DNA of 64,000 bases. Origin: Rhipidocladum racemiflorum (Eukaryota; Streptophyta; Magnoliopsida; Poales; Poaceae). Under the pieces are notes generated by a model that saw only the letters and a program-made list of their open reading frames with translations, was not told the DNA's origin and ran no database searches. The stretch covers positions 47,626,309-47,690,308 of the forward strand of contig CM070577.1 of assembly GCA_036346355.1 (NCBI GenBank). The letters are read 5' to 3'. Made by a program: the position numbers and the translations under genes. How positions within the stretch are numbered: position 1 is the first letter of the stretch; each line of letters opens with the position of its first letter. This document shows, piece by piece, positions 21,383 through 31,830 of the stretch.

Positions 21383-24300
21383 GAAGACGCGCTCGTCACC
21401 TTTCTGCGGGCAAACCAAGACATCTTTGCCTGGAAGCCGTCCGACATGCCCGGGGTCCCCAGGGAGGTGATCGAGCACGCACTGAATGTAAACCAATCCG
21501 CCAGGCCCGTCAAGCAAAGGTTACGACGGTTCGCTCAAGATCGTCGAGAAGCCATCAGAGAGGAGATCACAAAGCTGCTAGCCGCAGGTTTCATCAAAGA
21601 AGTGTATCATCCCGACTGGTTGGCGAACCCTGTACTCGTCCAGAAGAAGAAAAGTCGGGCGCATGTGTGTTGATTACACCGACCTCAACAAGGCTTGTCC
21701 GAAAGATCCCTTTGGTCTCCCTCGTATTGATCAGGTGGTAGACTCCACTGCCGGATCTCGTCTACTCAACTTTCTGGACGCCTATTCAGGATATCATCAA
21801 ATCCGGCTCCGAGAGTAAGACTGCGATAAGTCTTCGTTTATCACTCCATTCGAGCATATTGCTATATCACCATGCCGTTCGGGCTCAAGAATGCCGGTAT
21901 AGCGTACCGTAGCGCCGTCTGGTGTTTTCACCATCGGCTCGGGCGCAATGTGGAAGCTTATGTGGATGATGTGGTAGTTAAAACGCAGACACGAGATAGC
22001 CTTACCTCCGACCGGCCGAGACGTTCGCAAGTCTAAGGGCGTTCAGATGAGGCTAAACCCGAGAAATGTGTTTTGGAGTTTCTTCCGGAAACTACTCGGG
22101 TTCATTGTCTCTCATCGTGGGATCGAGCCGAACCGGAGAAAATTGGAGCCATCATGAAAATGGCCCCGCCTACCACCAAAAGGAGGTCCAAAAGCTCACG
22201 GATGCATGGTAGCGCTTGGCAGGTTTATCTCACGGTTGGGAGTCAGGGAATGCCTTTCTTCAAGCTCCTTAAGAAGCAGGATCGCTTTGATTGGACGGCA
22301 GAGGCACAAAGAGCCTTGAAGAACTCAAGGTGTTTCTCTCCACTCCCCCAGTCTTAGTCTCGACGGCGCCAGGTGAACCTCTTCTGCTCTACATAGCGGC
22401 AATATCTCATGTAGTAAGTGCCGTGATAGTTGTGGAGCGGGAGGAATCTGGACATCGCTACGGCGTAACGCTTGATTTATTTTGTCAACGGCATCTTGGG
22501 CAAATCCAAGACAAGATATCCTCAAATCCGAAGGCAGACGCCATTTTGATCTCGTCACGGAAGCTAAAGCATTATTTCCAAGGACATTCGATTTCAGTAG
22601 TCACTTCTTTCCCCGTGGGAGAGGTCCTCCGTAATCGGGAAGCTACTGGAAGAATTTCAAAGTGGGCAGCCGAGCTTGGAGCTTTCGACATCTCGTTCAA
22701 GCCGTGCACCGCCGTCAAGTCCCATGCTTTGGCTGACTTCACGGCCGAGTGGACCGAATCCCAGACTCCCCGCACGGAAGAAGAGCCAGAATATTGGGTC
22801 ATGCACTTCGACGGATCTCTCATGCTTGGGGAGCAGGGCGGAATCCTCCTTATCTCGCCTAGGGGCGACGAGGTTGAAGTATGTCCTTTGGATTCACTTC
22901 CGGCCTCAAACAATGCCGCTGAGTACGAGGCCCTCATCCATGGGCTTCAGACGCCACATCACTCGGAATCCAACGGCCGGGCGGTTCGAGGCGACTCGAT
23001 TGGTGGTGAATCAAGTCTGAAGGACTGGTCATGCGTGGATCGAACATGGCGGCATACCGCCAAAGAAGTTCGAGAATTGGAAGGCAAGTTTGTGATGCAG
23101 TCTGGTTCATGTCCTCCGCCGCAATAATGAGGCAGCAGACGAGCTGGCTAAGATGGGAGCCACTCGGGCAGATGTCCCAAGTGATATCTTCGTACAGGAT
23201 CTTCACGAGCCAACCGTTACAAAACGGCAAAAGCCAAGCGAGGGTCCTGGAACCGGGGTCCTGCTCATCGATCCAGACTGGACTACCCCGTACCTTGATT
23301 ACCTCCTGAAGGACAAACTCCCAGAAGCCACCACTCTGGCAGAGCGCGTCTCCCGACAAGCCAAATCCTACGTGGTGGTGGGCGACGAGCTCTTCCGAAA
23401 AAGTGCCTCGGGTGTCCTCAGGCGGTGCATTTCGGGACAAGTGGGAAGAGAGCTGCTCCAAGAAATCCATTCGGGGATGTGTGGCCATCACGCGGCATCA
23501 AGCGCCTTGGTTGGGAAAGCCTACCGACAGGGTTTCTTCTGGCCAACGGCAGAATGATGCCAAGGAGATAGTTCGAACCTACGAGGGCTGCCAATTCTAT
23601 GCAAGGCAGACACACTTGCCAAGACAGGAGCTACAGACTATACCCATTTCTTGGCCTTTCGCGATCTGGGGGCTCGACTTAGTGGGCCGCTCAAGAAGGC
23701 TCAAGGCGGTTTCGCACCTCTTCGTGGCCATTGACAAGTTCACCAAGTGGATCGAAGCCAAGCCGCTTGTCACTATCACCGCAGATTAAGGCCAAGGAGT
23801 TCTTCCAGGATATTGTGGTCAGATTCGAGTGCCCAACCGGATCATCACGGACAACGGCACCCAATTCAGGAGTGAAGAATTCCAAGAATGGTGCGAAGGC
23901 GTCGGGATCAAGATCTGCTTAGCCTCGGTGGCTCACCCACGAAGCAATGGGCGGAGTTGAGCGAGCTAACGGTCTGGTCCTCCAAGGCCTCAAGGCCGGG
24001 ATCTTCGACCGCCTCAAACCATACGCTGCTCGATGGGTGAAGGAGCTACCGTCGGTACTGGGACTCGAGAACCACTCCCACCGAGCCGACCGCCAAACCC
24101 CTTTTCCTGGTCTATGGCGCAGAGGTGGTTCTGCCGACCGAGCCGGGATTCGAATCCCGAGGGTTCGGAATTACCACGGCCGAGTCCGAGGGAAGCCGAA
24201 TGGTGGAGCTTGATCAACTCGAGGAGGCTCGAACGTTGCAGCCCTTGATCGGCTAAGTACCTCCAGGACTTCGGGCGCTACCACTCGCAACGTCGAAGTA

Positions 24301-24486
24301 GAACCTTTTCGAAGGAGATCTGGTCCCGAGGAGGAACTAAAAGCGAGCACAAGCTCTCTCCAATTTGGGAAGGTCCGTACATTGTGCGTAAGACAATCCG
24401 GCCAGGTGCTTATCGACTCAGACGAGAAGGCGGCGAGGTTAGCGAATACTTGGAACGCCGAACAACTCCGTCGCTTCTACGCATGA
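21383..24486 (+). pseudogene. Gypsy RT, RNase H, additional RNase H and integrase, inner element
   Basis: RT: KACPKDPFGLPRIDQVVDST (about 21688), FLDAYSGYHQI (about 21774), active site YVDD (21959-21970). RNase H follows: DRFDWTAEAQRA, LLYIAAISHVVSAVIVVE. The additional RNase H of Tat elements starts near MHFDGSLMLGEQGG (about 22801) with ASNNAAEYEALIHGL (about 22906). Integrase: zinc-binding region (LLQEIHSGMCGHHAAS, about 23454), FTKWIEAKP (about 23739), RIITDNGTQFRSEEF in parts (about 23838) and the C-terminal NTWNAEQLRRFYA-type end at TGA 24484-24486. Many single-base slips and stops; clearly dead. Confidence 0.87.
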
Positions 24487-25190
24487 GTTATGTATCCCAC
24501 TCTTACACATTAAATAAAATGGTGGTCCGTCTTATTTTCAAGTTACGTGTAATGCTAGCCCCGAGTGGTCATTACCCGACCGGTGTGGTGCCTAACCCTG
24601 GTCGTGCCAATATAGAGTGCACGGAAATAACAAGCCGCGATGAGCACAAAGCCTCGGCGGTTTACACCGGCCAGCGCAACGGAACGGGTACAAAGCACTA
24701 ACCACTCGGGGGCGCAATTCGCAGCACGAGAATCTAACCGAGATTCGCTGATCGCGAATTTCTAACCGTCAAAAGCTCGAGCCCAGCGCCTCGTTCTTTG
24801 GGTAATCGGAGCAACCGACTAGAATAAGTTGATCAGCGGAACCACTAAGCGGGATTAAACATGATGGCACGGATGGATAAAATTTCGCATTGCATTCCGT
24901 GATCGTTAATAATTTACATTCTTGACTCTCTTTTTTCTTTTCTCGCTAAAAAAAAAAAAATCGGCTCTTGATACTCTTGGTCTGCTCTTCTTTGGTGCTC
25001 TAGTCTTCTTCTTTGGTGCTCTAGTCTTCTTCTTTGAGTCTTCTTAGTCTTCTTCTTTGGTGCTCTTAGGTCTTTCTTCTTTGGTCTTTCTTAGTCTTGC
25101 TCTTAGTCTTGGTCTTTGGTCTTTGCTAGTGCTGACGCTGCTGGGAGGCCCGGAGGCGAGATCGTTGAGGTTAGACGCGACCCACGCGAC
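24487..25190. other. Non-coding region downstream of pol, inner gypsy
   Basis: Mixed sequence, a short A run (24948-24960), then a TCTTCTTTGGTGCTCTAGTC-type simple repeat (about 24985-25120). No gene seen. Confidence 0.5.
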
Positions 25191-25199
25191 CCAAAGCCG

Positions 25200-25410
25200 C
25201 CAGAATCTCGTCCTCAACCACCCACAAGGGGGGGATAAGCCGGACGAGGGTCCTGACGGCAAGGTCGTCGCGGCGATCGCGACCAACCATCTCGAGGATG
25301 ATCTCCGCCACCTCGTGGAGCCCCGGTGCGGCCTCCAGCAAGGTGGCCACGGGGCTGGAGAGCTAGCAAGCGATGCAAGCCTGGGGACTAAACCACTCAG
25401 CCAGGTGGCC
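25200..25410 (-). pseudogene. Relative of the short antisense ORF of the outer gypsy
   Basis: On the - strand, before a slip in a C run (about 25235), one frame reads LHEVAEIILEMVGRDRRDDL and then LIPPL; in the next frame comes EDEILAALGRV. The order and spacing match the 66-codon frame at 12008-12208. It sits at the same relative place (between integrase and the larger antisense gene). Broken here. Confidence 0.4.
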
Positions 25411-25688
25411 ACAACGTAAGTCCCGACGCTCGAGAGCTGCACGCCAGCCTCTCGGAAAAGCGTGTCTGGGGCAAGAAAGCCACGGGCCAAGGCCCTGGCG
25501 TTTGGAAGCCATACCAGTCGGCTGAAACTCACCCGGAAAGGCGCAATAGGATCCAAAAGGCTGCGGGCCTATATTCAGGTCTGAAGGCCACTCAGCGGAA
25601 GACAATACAGGCAAATCATATTGAAGTAAGAAGGCACAATATTTCAAACAAGGAGGGCGAGCACTCGGCATCAAGGCCCACATCGAAG

Positions 25689-28188
25689 TCAGAATTCTAG
25701 ATTCTCCAACAAGGCCTGCGATGCACCGGACACCTCTTCGAGGAGCGCGTTGGCCTTGTCTTCATCACAGGCAAAACCTTCTTTCACAGCTTCGAGGTCA
25801 ACTCTCGGATAATGAGACTTGACCACCGCCAATGCCTGGTTCGCACTCATTGCTGCGGACTCTTTGGCGTAAGCTCTGATCCTGTTGGCTCCTCCCGAGA
25901 GAAGTGGAACAGCATCGTCCCCCTGGCCCGGCGTGACTCCTTCAATGCGCAGAAGGTGCAGGACTGGCTCGCAGGCGACGCACAGTTCAGTCCGGCCCTG
26001 TTCGGCGGTGGCCATCTTCTCCTTGCACTCTACAACAAAGTCAAACGGCCATCAGGGGCACACCCGACTCCAAGTGTGGTCAACCCAAGTCAAAGAAATT
26101 TACCCTCTAGCTCCCGCTGCACCCTTTCCAAGCTGACTCGAGCTTTGAGGCCAGAGTTCTCTGAAGCCTCCAGTCGGGCCCTCAGCTCAGCAACAGTCGA
26201 GTCACGCTCTGAAACACAAGTGCCATCATCCTCTCCAATCATCCAAACCGAATCCAGGGGAGAATCTCACCTTCAAGCATATGCTCAAGCTTCATCTTCT
26301 CCTCCCGGATCGTCATACACTCACCCTGAAGCCCGTGGACCTCTTTCCACTGTCATGGCGCTGATCTCATTGAGCTTGTCCTGCATCGCTTCGCTCCTTG
26401 AGCTTCGGGCAGCACCTTCGGAAAAACCGCGATCTTTGCTCCGAGCGCTCCCCATGTCCTAGGTAACAGGCGTAATCTCGAGGAGAAGTCGGCAAGCAGC
26501 AGATTAAAGACAAGAAGCTCACCTCGACGAGCGGCGTGCTACACTGACGGTGAGCTCATAAAGCTCCGTCCGAGCCGCTCTTTCCATCTCGCTGCCCTCT
26601 TCCATCCCTTTCGGTCGGAACCCCCTTCCCACCATACGGTCCGGTTCGGGGCTTGGCGAGGACCAAGCGGCGGTGGCTCTCGAGGCACTTCCTCCACTCT
26701 GGGAGACGGTGCGGTCGATCTCGTCGACGACGGACCATTGGATGGTTCGACCAGATTGGCGCCGGCGCCGGTGGCGGCGCCGGCGATCGGCGGCAGCGGC
26801 GACCTAGCCTCCGCTGGGCTCCTTTTCAGAGACCCTCCGCCGGACGTCCGTAGTAGGAGTCTGAATCAAAAAGAGAAACACCTCAAAGACAGAAGTGATA
26901 AAGACAAGGGTCGCCCAAAAGAATACCTTTTGGACTTCTTGAACTTCATCCTGGCCTCATCCGAGACCCGGCACCACTCGGAGAGAAGTTAGCTCCAGCC
27001 GGGCTGCCTCGGGACAGAAGGTCGTGGCCCTCGCTGGCTGCGATCCGGGTGCACCGGAGGTCGAAGGCGGTGACGAAAGACCGGCGACCTCCTCCGCCGA
27101 CTCCCGGCGCAGCTCGTCGACCGATGTGTCAGCCACTCGCTTCGCCTGAGCGTGTTTCAGCCGAGAGAGGCCGACAACCGGAGCGTCAGAAAGGAAGGAC
27201 GCGCGTTCCTGAAAAAAGGAACGATAGCACCCTGTTTGAATCACACATCAGTCAAAGAAATCATGGAACAACCTTTCGAGAGAATAGTGCACTCACAGGA
27301 GGGGGAGGCCTTGCCGTCGAAAATTTATGAGGGCAGCCCCTGTTGGTGATTATTGTGCCAGGCACGAAGAGATCAACTACGTCTTTGCCGGCGCCTCCAT
27401 CGACAGGGCCACGTCCGTCTCCCGCGTGGGGTCCAGAGGCCCGTTGTATTGGAACCCCAAATGGACTCTCTCCTTCAAGGGCTGCACTCGATGCTTCACA
27501 AAACTGATCGCGATCCCGGGACCCGTCAGCCCTCGGTTCTTCAGATCGTCAATCAATGCCAGAAGCTCGGGGATTTGCGCCAAACCTCCTCCGTCCGGGG
27601 CGTCGCTCCAGCATCGGGAAGCTTTAGGAGCACGGCCGGCAAAGGGGGCGAGGAAAGGATCAACATTGGCACAATAGAACCACTCCCGCCTCCAACCTTT
27701 GAGGGAGGTCTTGAGAGGAACGACAAAATACTGCTTCTTCGAGCCCTCCCGCAGCTGGAGCCCGGCGCCCCCAACGACGTTGGGAGCGGCCCGGTTCGGA
27801 TGAGGCTTCAGCAAGAAGAAGGAGCGGAACAAATCCAAATGAGGACGTATCCCAAGATACGCCTCGCAGAGCTGGACGAAGATGGCAATGTGAAGAATCG
27901 AGTTGGGGTTCAAATTGATCAACTCGATTTTGTAGAAGTGGAGGAGCCCCCGGAAGAAGGCGCTCCCAGGAATGCTAAGTCCCCGCCAGAAGAAGGACTC
28001 AAACACCACAATCTCATTCTCTAGAGGTGTGGGGTAAGGGTCACCTGCGGCGGGACGGGCGGAGATCAACTCCAGCGGAGGGAGGACGCCGGCGGCGACC
28101 ATCCCTCCAAGCGGACGTCGTCGTGATGGAAGTCTCCCACCTGCCGTCGCAGGTCGGCGCTACCCTCCGATGACGAGGAAGAAGACAT
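25689..28188 (-). pseudogene. Antisense gene of Tat element, Transposase_28-like ('putative gypsy type transposon')
   Basis: It runs opposite to gag-pol. It starts at ATG 28188 (MSSSSSEGSADLRRQ) and slips frame near 28095, then stays open from 28102 to 27377. That part has PLENEIVVFESFFWRGLSIP, FFRGLLHFY, HIAIFVQLCEAYLGIRPH and LFRSFFLLKP, the pattern of the plant domain known as Transposase_28 (a family name, not proof of transposase activity). The middle part (about 27250-26050) is broken and charged. The C-terminal end is open at 26015-25689 (SANQALAVVKSHYPRVDLEA then NALLEEVSGASQALLENLEF). TATAAG lies about 150 bases upstream (28341-28336). Antisense genes at this position are known in Tat-lineage elements of grasses; their function is unknown. 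Confidence 0.7.
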
Positions 28189-28727
28189 TGCGAAGAAGAA
28201 GACCTGGTGGGAAGAACTGGCCAAGCCAAGGGCGCGAAACCGTAAAACCCTAAATCGCCAAGGGAGGTTTGAAGGTTTCGCAGCCGTGGTGGGGAAGGTG
28301 CAAGGAGGCCGTTGCTCCAACAAGGGTCCTTTCGACTTATAAGAAATGGGCCCCAATTTCCACCTTACGGTGGGAAGAAACGAGGGCCCTCCTGTTCAGT
28401 CTGGGCGAGATCCAGGGCACGCCCCATGACGGCCAATAGGCTGCGTCGCGCAAAACGCGGCCAGGTGTCAAACCTGGTCCAAAGTTTGGGATAAAGTGCG
28501 CCCCACGACGGGCCTGAACGCCGGCCGCCACGGAAGCTTGGGGCTGGGCACTTTCCGAACATCCTCCGACGGCACACCCCATAATTTGGGGTCAATTGCT
28601 GGTCATTTGTCTCACAATGCGATTGGGTGTCACGGGAGGATCTACAACCAACACGGTCTTGAGAATGCGCCCCATGAGGGTCTAAAGCAGTGCGCCGTAA
28701 GCGGGCACAGGCATTACTCTGTATGAC
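28189..28727. other. Spacer between antisense gene and tandem array, inner gypsy
   Basis: GC-rich and contains a degenerate partial unit of the tandem array at about 28664-28727. The long - strand frame across this stretch and the array (29108-28365) follows the repeats and is not taken as a gene. A TATA-like box for the antisense gene is at 28336-28341. Confidence 0.5.
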
Positions 28728-29090
28728 CAAGGTATGCCCCATGAGGGTCAGCCGAGCGACAAGCCGGTTGTCACAAGACCATAAGCGGGCGCGGTACCGC
28801 CCGCCCCGAGCCAAAAGACCAAGGTATGCCCCATGAGGGTCACCGAGCGACAAGGCGGTTGCCGTGCACCGTAAGCGGCGCTGGTACCACTCGCCACGAG
28901 CCAAAAAGACCAAGGTATGCCCCATGAGGGTCACCGAGCGACAAGCCGGCTGCCGTGCACCGCAAATGGGCGCGGTACCACTCGCCACGAGCCAAAAGAC
29001 CAAGGTATGCCCCATGAGGGTCGGTACCGAGTGACAAGCCGGTTGCCGTGGCACCAGAACGGGCGCGGTACCACTCGACCACGAGCTAAC
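28728..29090. repeat. Tandem array, four units of about 91 bp
   Basis: The anchor TATGCCCCATGAGGGTC occurs at about 28733, 28825, 28916 and 29006. Units also share CGAGCGACAAGCCGG and GCGCGGTACCACTCG. It lies just before the 3' LTR, in the same relative place as the arrays of the outer gypsy but with unrelated sequence. Confidence 0.9.
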
Positions 29091-29194
29091 CAACCACGGT
29101 GGCTTCATACTACAAGTTCTTTATGATCTCTCTCGCATAATCCTCATGACAGGGTAAGGGACGGAAAGTCGATCCTAAAGCACTTGGGGTCAGC

Positions 29195-29774
29195 TGTGGG
29201 ATGTCGAGACAGGGTCCCGCAAGAGGGGCCTACACTACCGGGCCTCGACAGCGGAATAGAAAGCCCAAAGCCCGAAGCACCACGACGGGCCCAGAGGAGA
29301 CCTTCGACTTGCTCCCCAAGACAACTCCTCGATCCTTCAAGGAAGCTTGCGCCCGCCCTAACAACCCGCCAGAACGAAGCATGCGATCGACCTTTGCGAG
29401 AACCTGCGGATGCTTGAACCTGACAAGGCGGCAGGCGTGGGTCAGAGAAAGCATAACCACCTCTCCAAGATGTAGAGCGTGAAGGCGGATAAGGACAAGG
29501 GACATGTCGTCCAGGCCACCATGTTTAGGGCCCGGTGGCGCCCATCTATCGTGTATTCTTCCCCCAGTATATAAGGGGAGGAGGGAGAAACAAGAAAAGA
29601 GAGAGACACACACGATATATCCAAGAACACAGGACTAGGGTATTATCTCCTCCGAGAGAGCCCGAACCTGTCTAAAACAGATTGCCCCCGCATCCTGTGT
29701 TACCATCAAGCTCAGATCCCGCACAAATCCCCTAGAATCACAAATCCTATTGCCGGCGAAACAGATCGTCGACA
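29195..29774 (+). repeat. 3' LTR of the inner gypsy
   Basis: 580 bp, preceded by CTTGGGGTCAGC (polypurine-like). It is followed by the CAACT duplication. Confidence 0.92.
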
Positions 29775-29779
29775 CAACT

Positions 29780-31478
29780 CATGAACTTCATTTATGCTCT
29801 CATATAACATCACCATAGACATCTCAAATAACATCTTCATATGCATCTCATAGAACATCATAATCATTTCATAAACCACTTCATTCATGCAATGCAATGC
29901 AATGCAATGCACATATCTCTTTGAAACACATACCGGTATTGCCGAGTGCACACCCGTCGGCGTGCACCCCCTTTCCCCTTCCATCTCGTAGATGGAGGGT
30001 GCCTACTCTTACTGACTCGCTCCCATGCACAACCGTGGATGGGACTACAAGGTAGGTCTTTCGTGTTCACTACGTGTGAACACAGAGGCCCGCATTAGCA
30101 TGGGACGCCTCTTCCATTATGAATGCACATATGACATAAACATGTAAAGATTGGCATAAGCATTTAATACAATGACTTCATGATCAATATGAAATCATGT
30201 TCATCATGTCATAAGCAAACATCAATCATGGCAAGTTAGTATATCATGTAATCACATTGCACCTAATCAAGTCTAGCAATTCATACAACACACAACCCAT
30301 TCCAATGCACTTGCCTTTAACCCTAGGGAACGGTGTGACGAGATGATGATGCCACACCTGGGGTCACACCACTTGAAAATACAAGTTTTCCTCTCAATAT
30401 CATACCACCCAAGCAAGAACAAAACTCAGAACACAACGATTCTACCCAAAACCCCAAAAACCTAAAAAACAGACCAATCTGTCCGTCGGGACAGCAGGCT
30501 TGCAACAATCATAACTTGAGTTCTAAGACTCCAAATCAAGTAAACGAGTACATCATCGCGAAGCTTAGGAAATTTCCTAGCTTTCTATAAGTATTGGGAA
30601 AAGCTGATTCGTCATCTAAAATTGCCCAGTCTATAGATCAACCCGATCTGTCCCAATCACGTCACAAATTTGAACACGTTCGGTAAAACAATCATAACTT
30701 TCAAACGGCTGGGCGGAATTGGATGTTCTTGGTGTCCAATTAAAGGTATTGAAGTTATATACAACTTTCTCAACAGGCAGCCCACCAAATTCTGATTCTA
30801 AAAATGCGAAAACTACAACCCTAAGTCGTGTGCCCAATCTGCCCGAAACAGAACGTTAAGAAATCTCTAGTTTTCACCAATTCCATCTAATTGCAGCACC
30901 ACTTTTCGATCTAAAAACACCAAAACATCCTCTAGCACAGCACCTAGGCCATCCCCAAGATTTACCCATAGCCATAACTTCGCCCGACGATCAACGAACC
31001 GACGAACGCCGAAGTTCTCCTCCCGGTTCTCCCGATCTCCTTCCTTGCTCCGAATCCGCCGGATCTCCTCGTCGTGGAGCTTCCCAATGGAGAGGACAGC
31101 GGGATGGAGGGGTGAGGTGCTCCCCTAGGATGGCTAGGGAGGTGGAGAGGTGAGGGAGGGAGGTGAGGCACAAGGGGAGGGCGCAAGTGGGAGGGCGCAT
31201 GGAGGAGGAGGAGAGGGAGGGAGGGGCAGCGGCTAGGGCATGGTGGGGGCGCACACAAGGGTTAAGGGGGGCTCATGGCAGGGTTATGCTGCCCTCCTCC
31301 CCCCACATGGGCCGGAAAACTCCACTTTTGGCCTATGGGGGGTCCCCCCTAAGGCCCAATTCACCCCGAAAAGGCCCAAGCTCTCGAAAACGGCCCGAAA
31401 ACGCGATTAAACCTCATACCGTATAGTTTTAAATCTCCAATTTCACATTTTCTAATGTGACGACATTCCGTAGTGTCA
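29780..31478 (-). repeat. Left LTR of the chromovirus-related element, U3-side part
   Basis: Continues the LTR broken at 18111 and ends CCGTAGTGTCA at 31478. It matches 37523-39210 closely, with scattered substitutions. The end is set by the - strand purine tract GAAGGGGGGAGAA that follows (31481-31493). It contains ATGCAATGCA short repeats (29886-29912) and a GGAGGGAGG-rich stretch (31140-31220). Confidence 0.88.
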
Positions 31479-31559
31479 TATTCTCCCCCCTTCAACAGGA
31501 TTCGACCTCGAATCCAAGACACACTACTACGCAACCCAGTAAAACAAAAGATAGCTAGG

Positions 31560-31830
31560 TTTCACATCTCATACCTGAGGTGAAAAACTCGGGGTACTTC
31601 TCGCGCATGCGAGATTCCAGCTCCCAAGTCGCATCCCTCTCAATCTAATGCGACCACAGGACTTTGACAACCTTGAGCGTCCTGTTCTTCATCACTCGCT
31701 CCGAATTCCCCAGAGTTTTCACAGGACGGGACTTGACGGTGAGGTTCTGAGGCTCAAAGACTAACGGCTCTAACGATAACTCACAAACAAAACTTGCAAG
31801 AACTTTACTCAACATTGAAACACAAAGCAC
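31560..31830 (-). pseudogene. C-terminal tail of a chromovirus pol (left copy)
   Basis: Reads PVKTLGNSERVMKNRTLKVV then KVLWSH and TAG, after which the same frame gives the EATWELE-type end. This is the pattern of the chromodomain-like C-terminus of Ty3 chromovirus integrase (LVKVLW...EEATWE...MR..YP.LF). The duplicate at 39287-39562 has Gln where this copy has TAG. Confidence 0.7.

Larger units (their letters stand above)
18112..29774 (+). mobile_element. Ty3/gypsy (Tat-type) retrotransposon, inner element
   Basis: LTRs at 18112-18698 and 29195-29774 (TGTGGGATGTC...GATCGTCGACA) lie inside a perfect CAACT duplication (18107-18111 and 29775-29779). Removing it rejoins the LTR of the host element (compare the uninterrupted copy at 37510-37540). 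Order on the + strand: primer site, gag, protease, RT, RNase H, additional RNase H, integrase (to 24486), then two antisense frames, a tandem array and the 3' LTR. The order and protein motifs match the outer gypsy, so both are Tat-type, but their LTRs are different families. Many frame changes; inactive. Confidence 0.93.

Noticed and set aside
20465..21517. 350-codon frame on the - strand
   Set aside because: Antisense to the gag-protease frame of the inner gypsy, which carries recognisable knuckle and protease motifs. Its composition reflects the opposite strand.
28365..29108. 247-codon frame on the - strand
   Set aside because: It follows the 91-bp tandem units, so the protein is just a repeated translation of the array.
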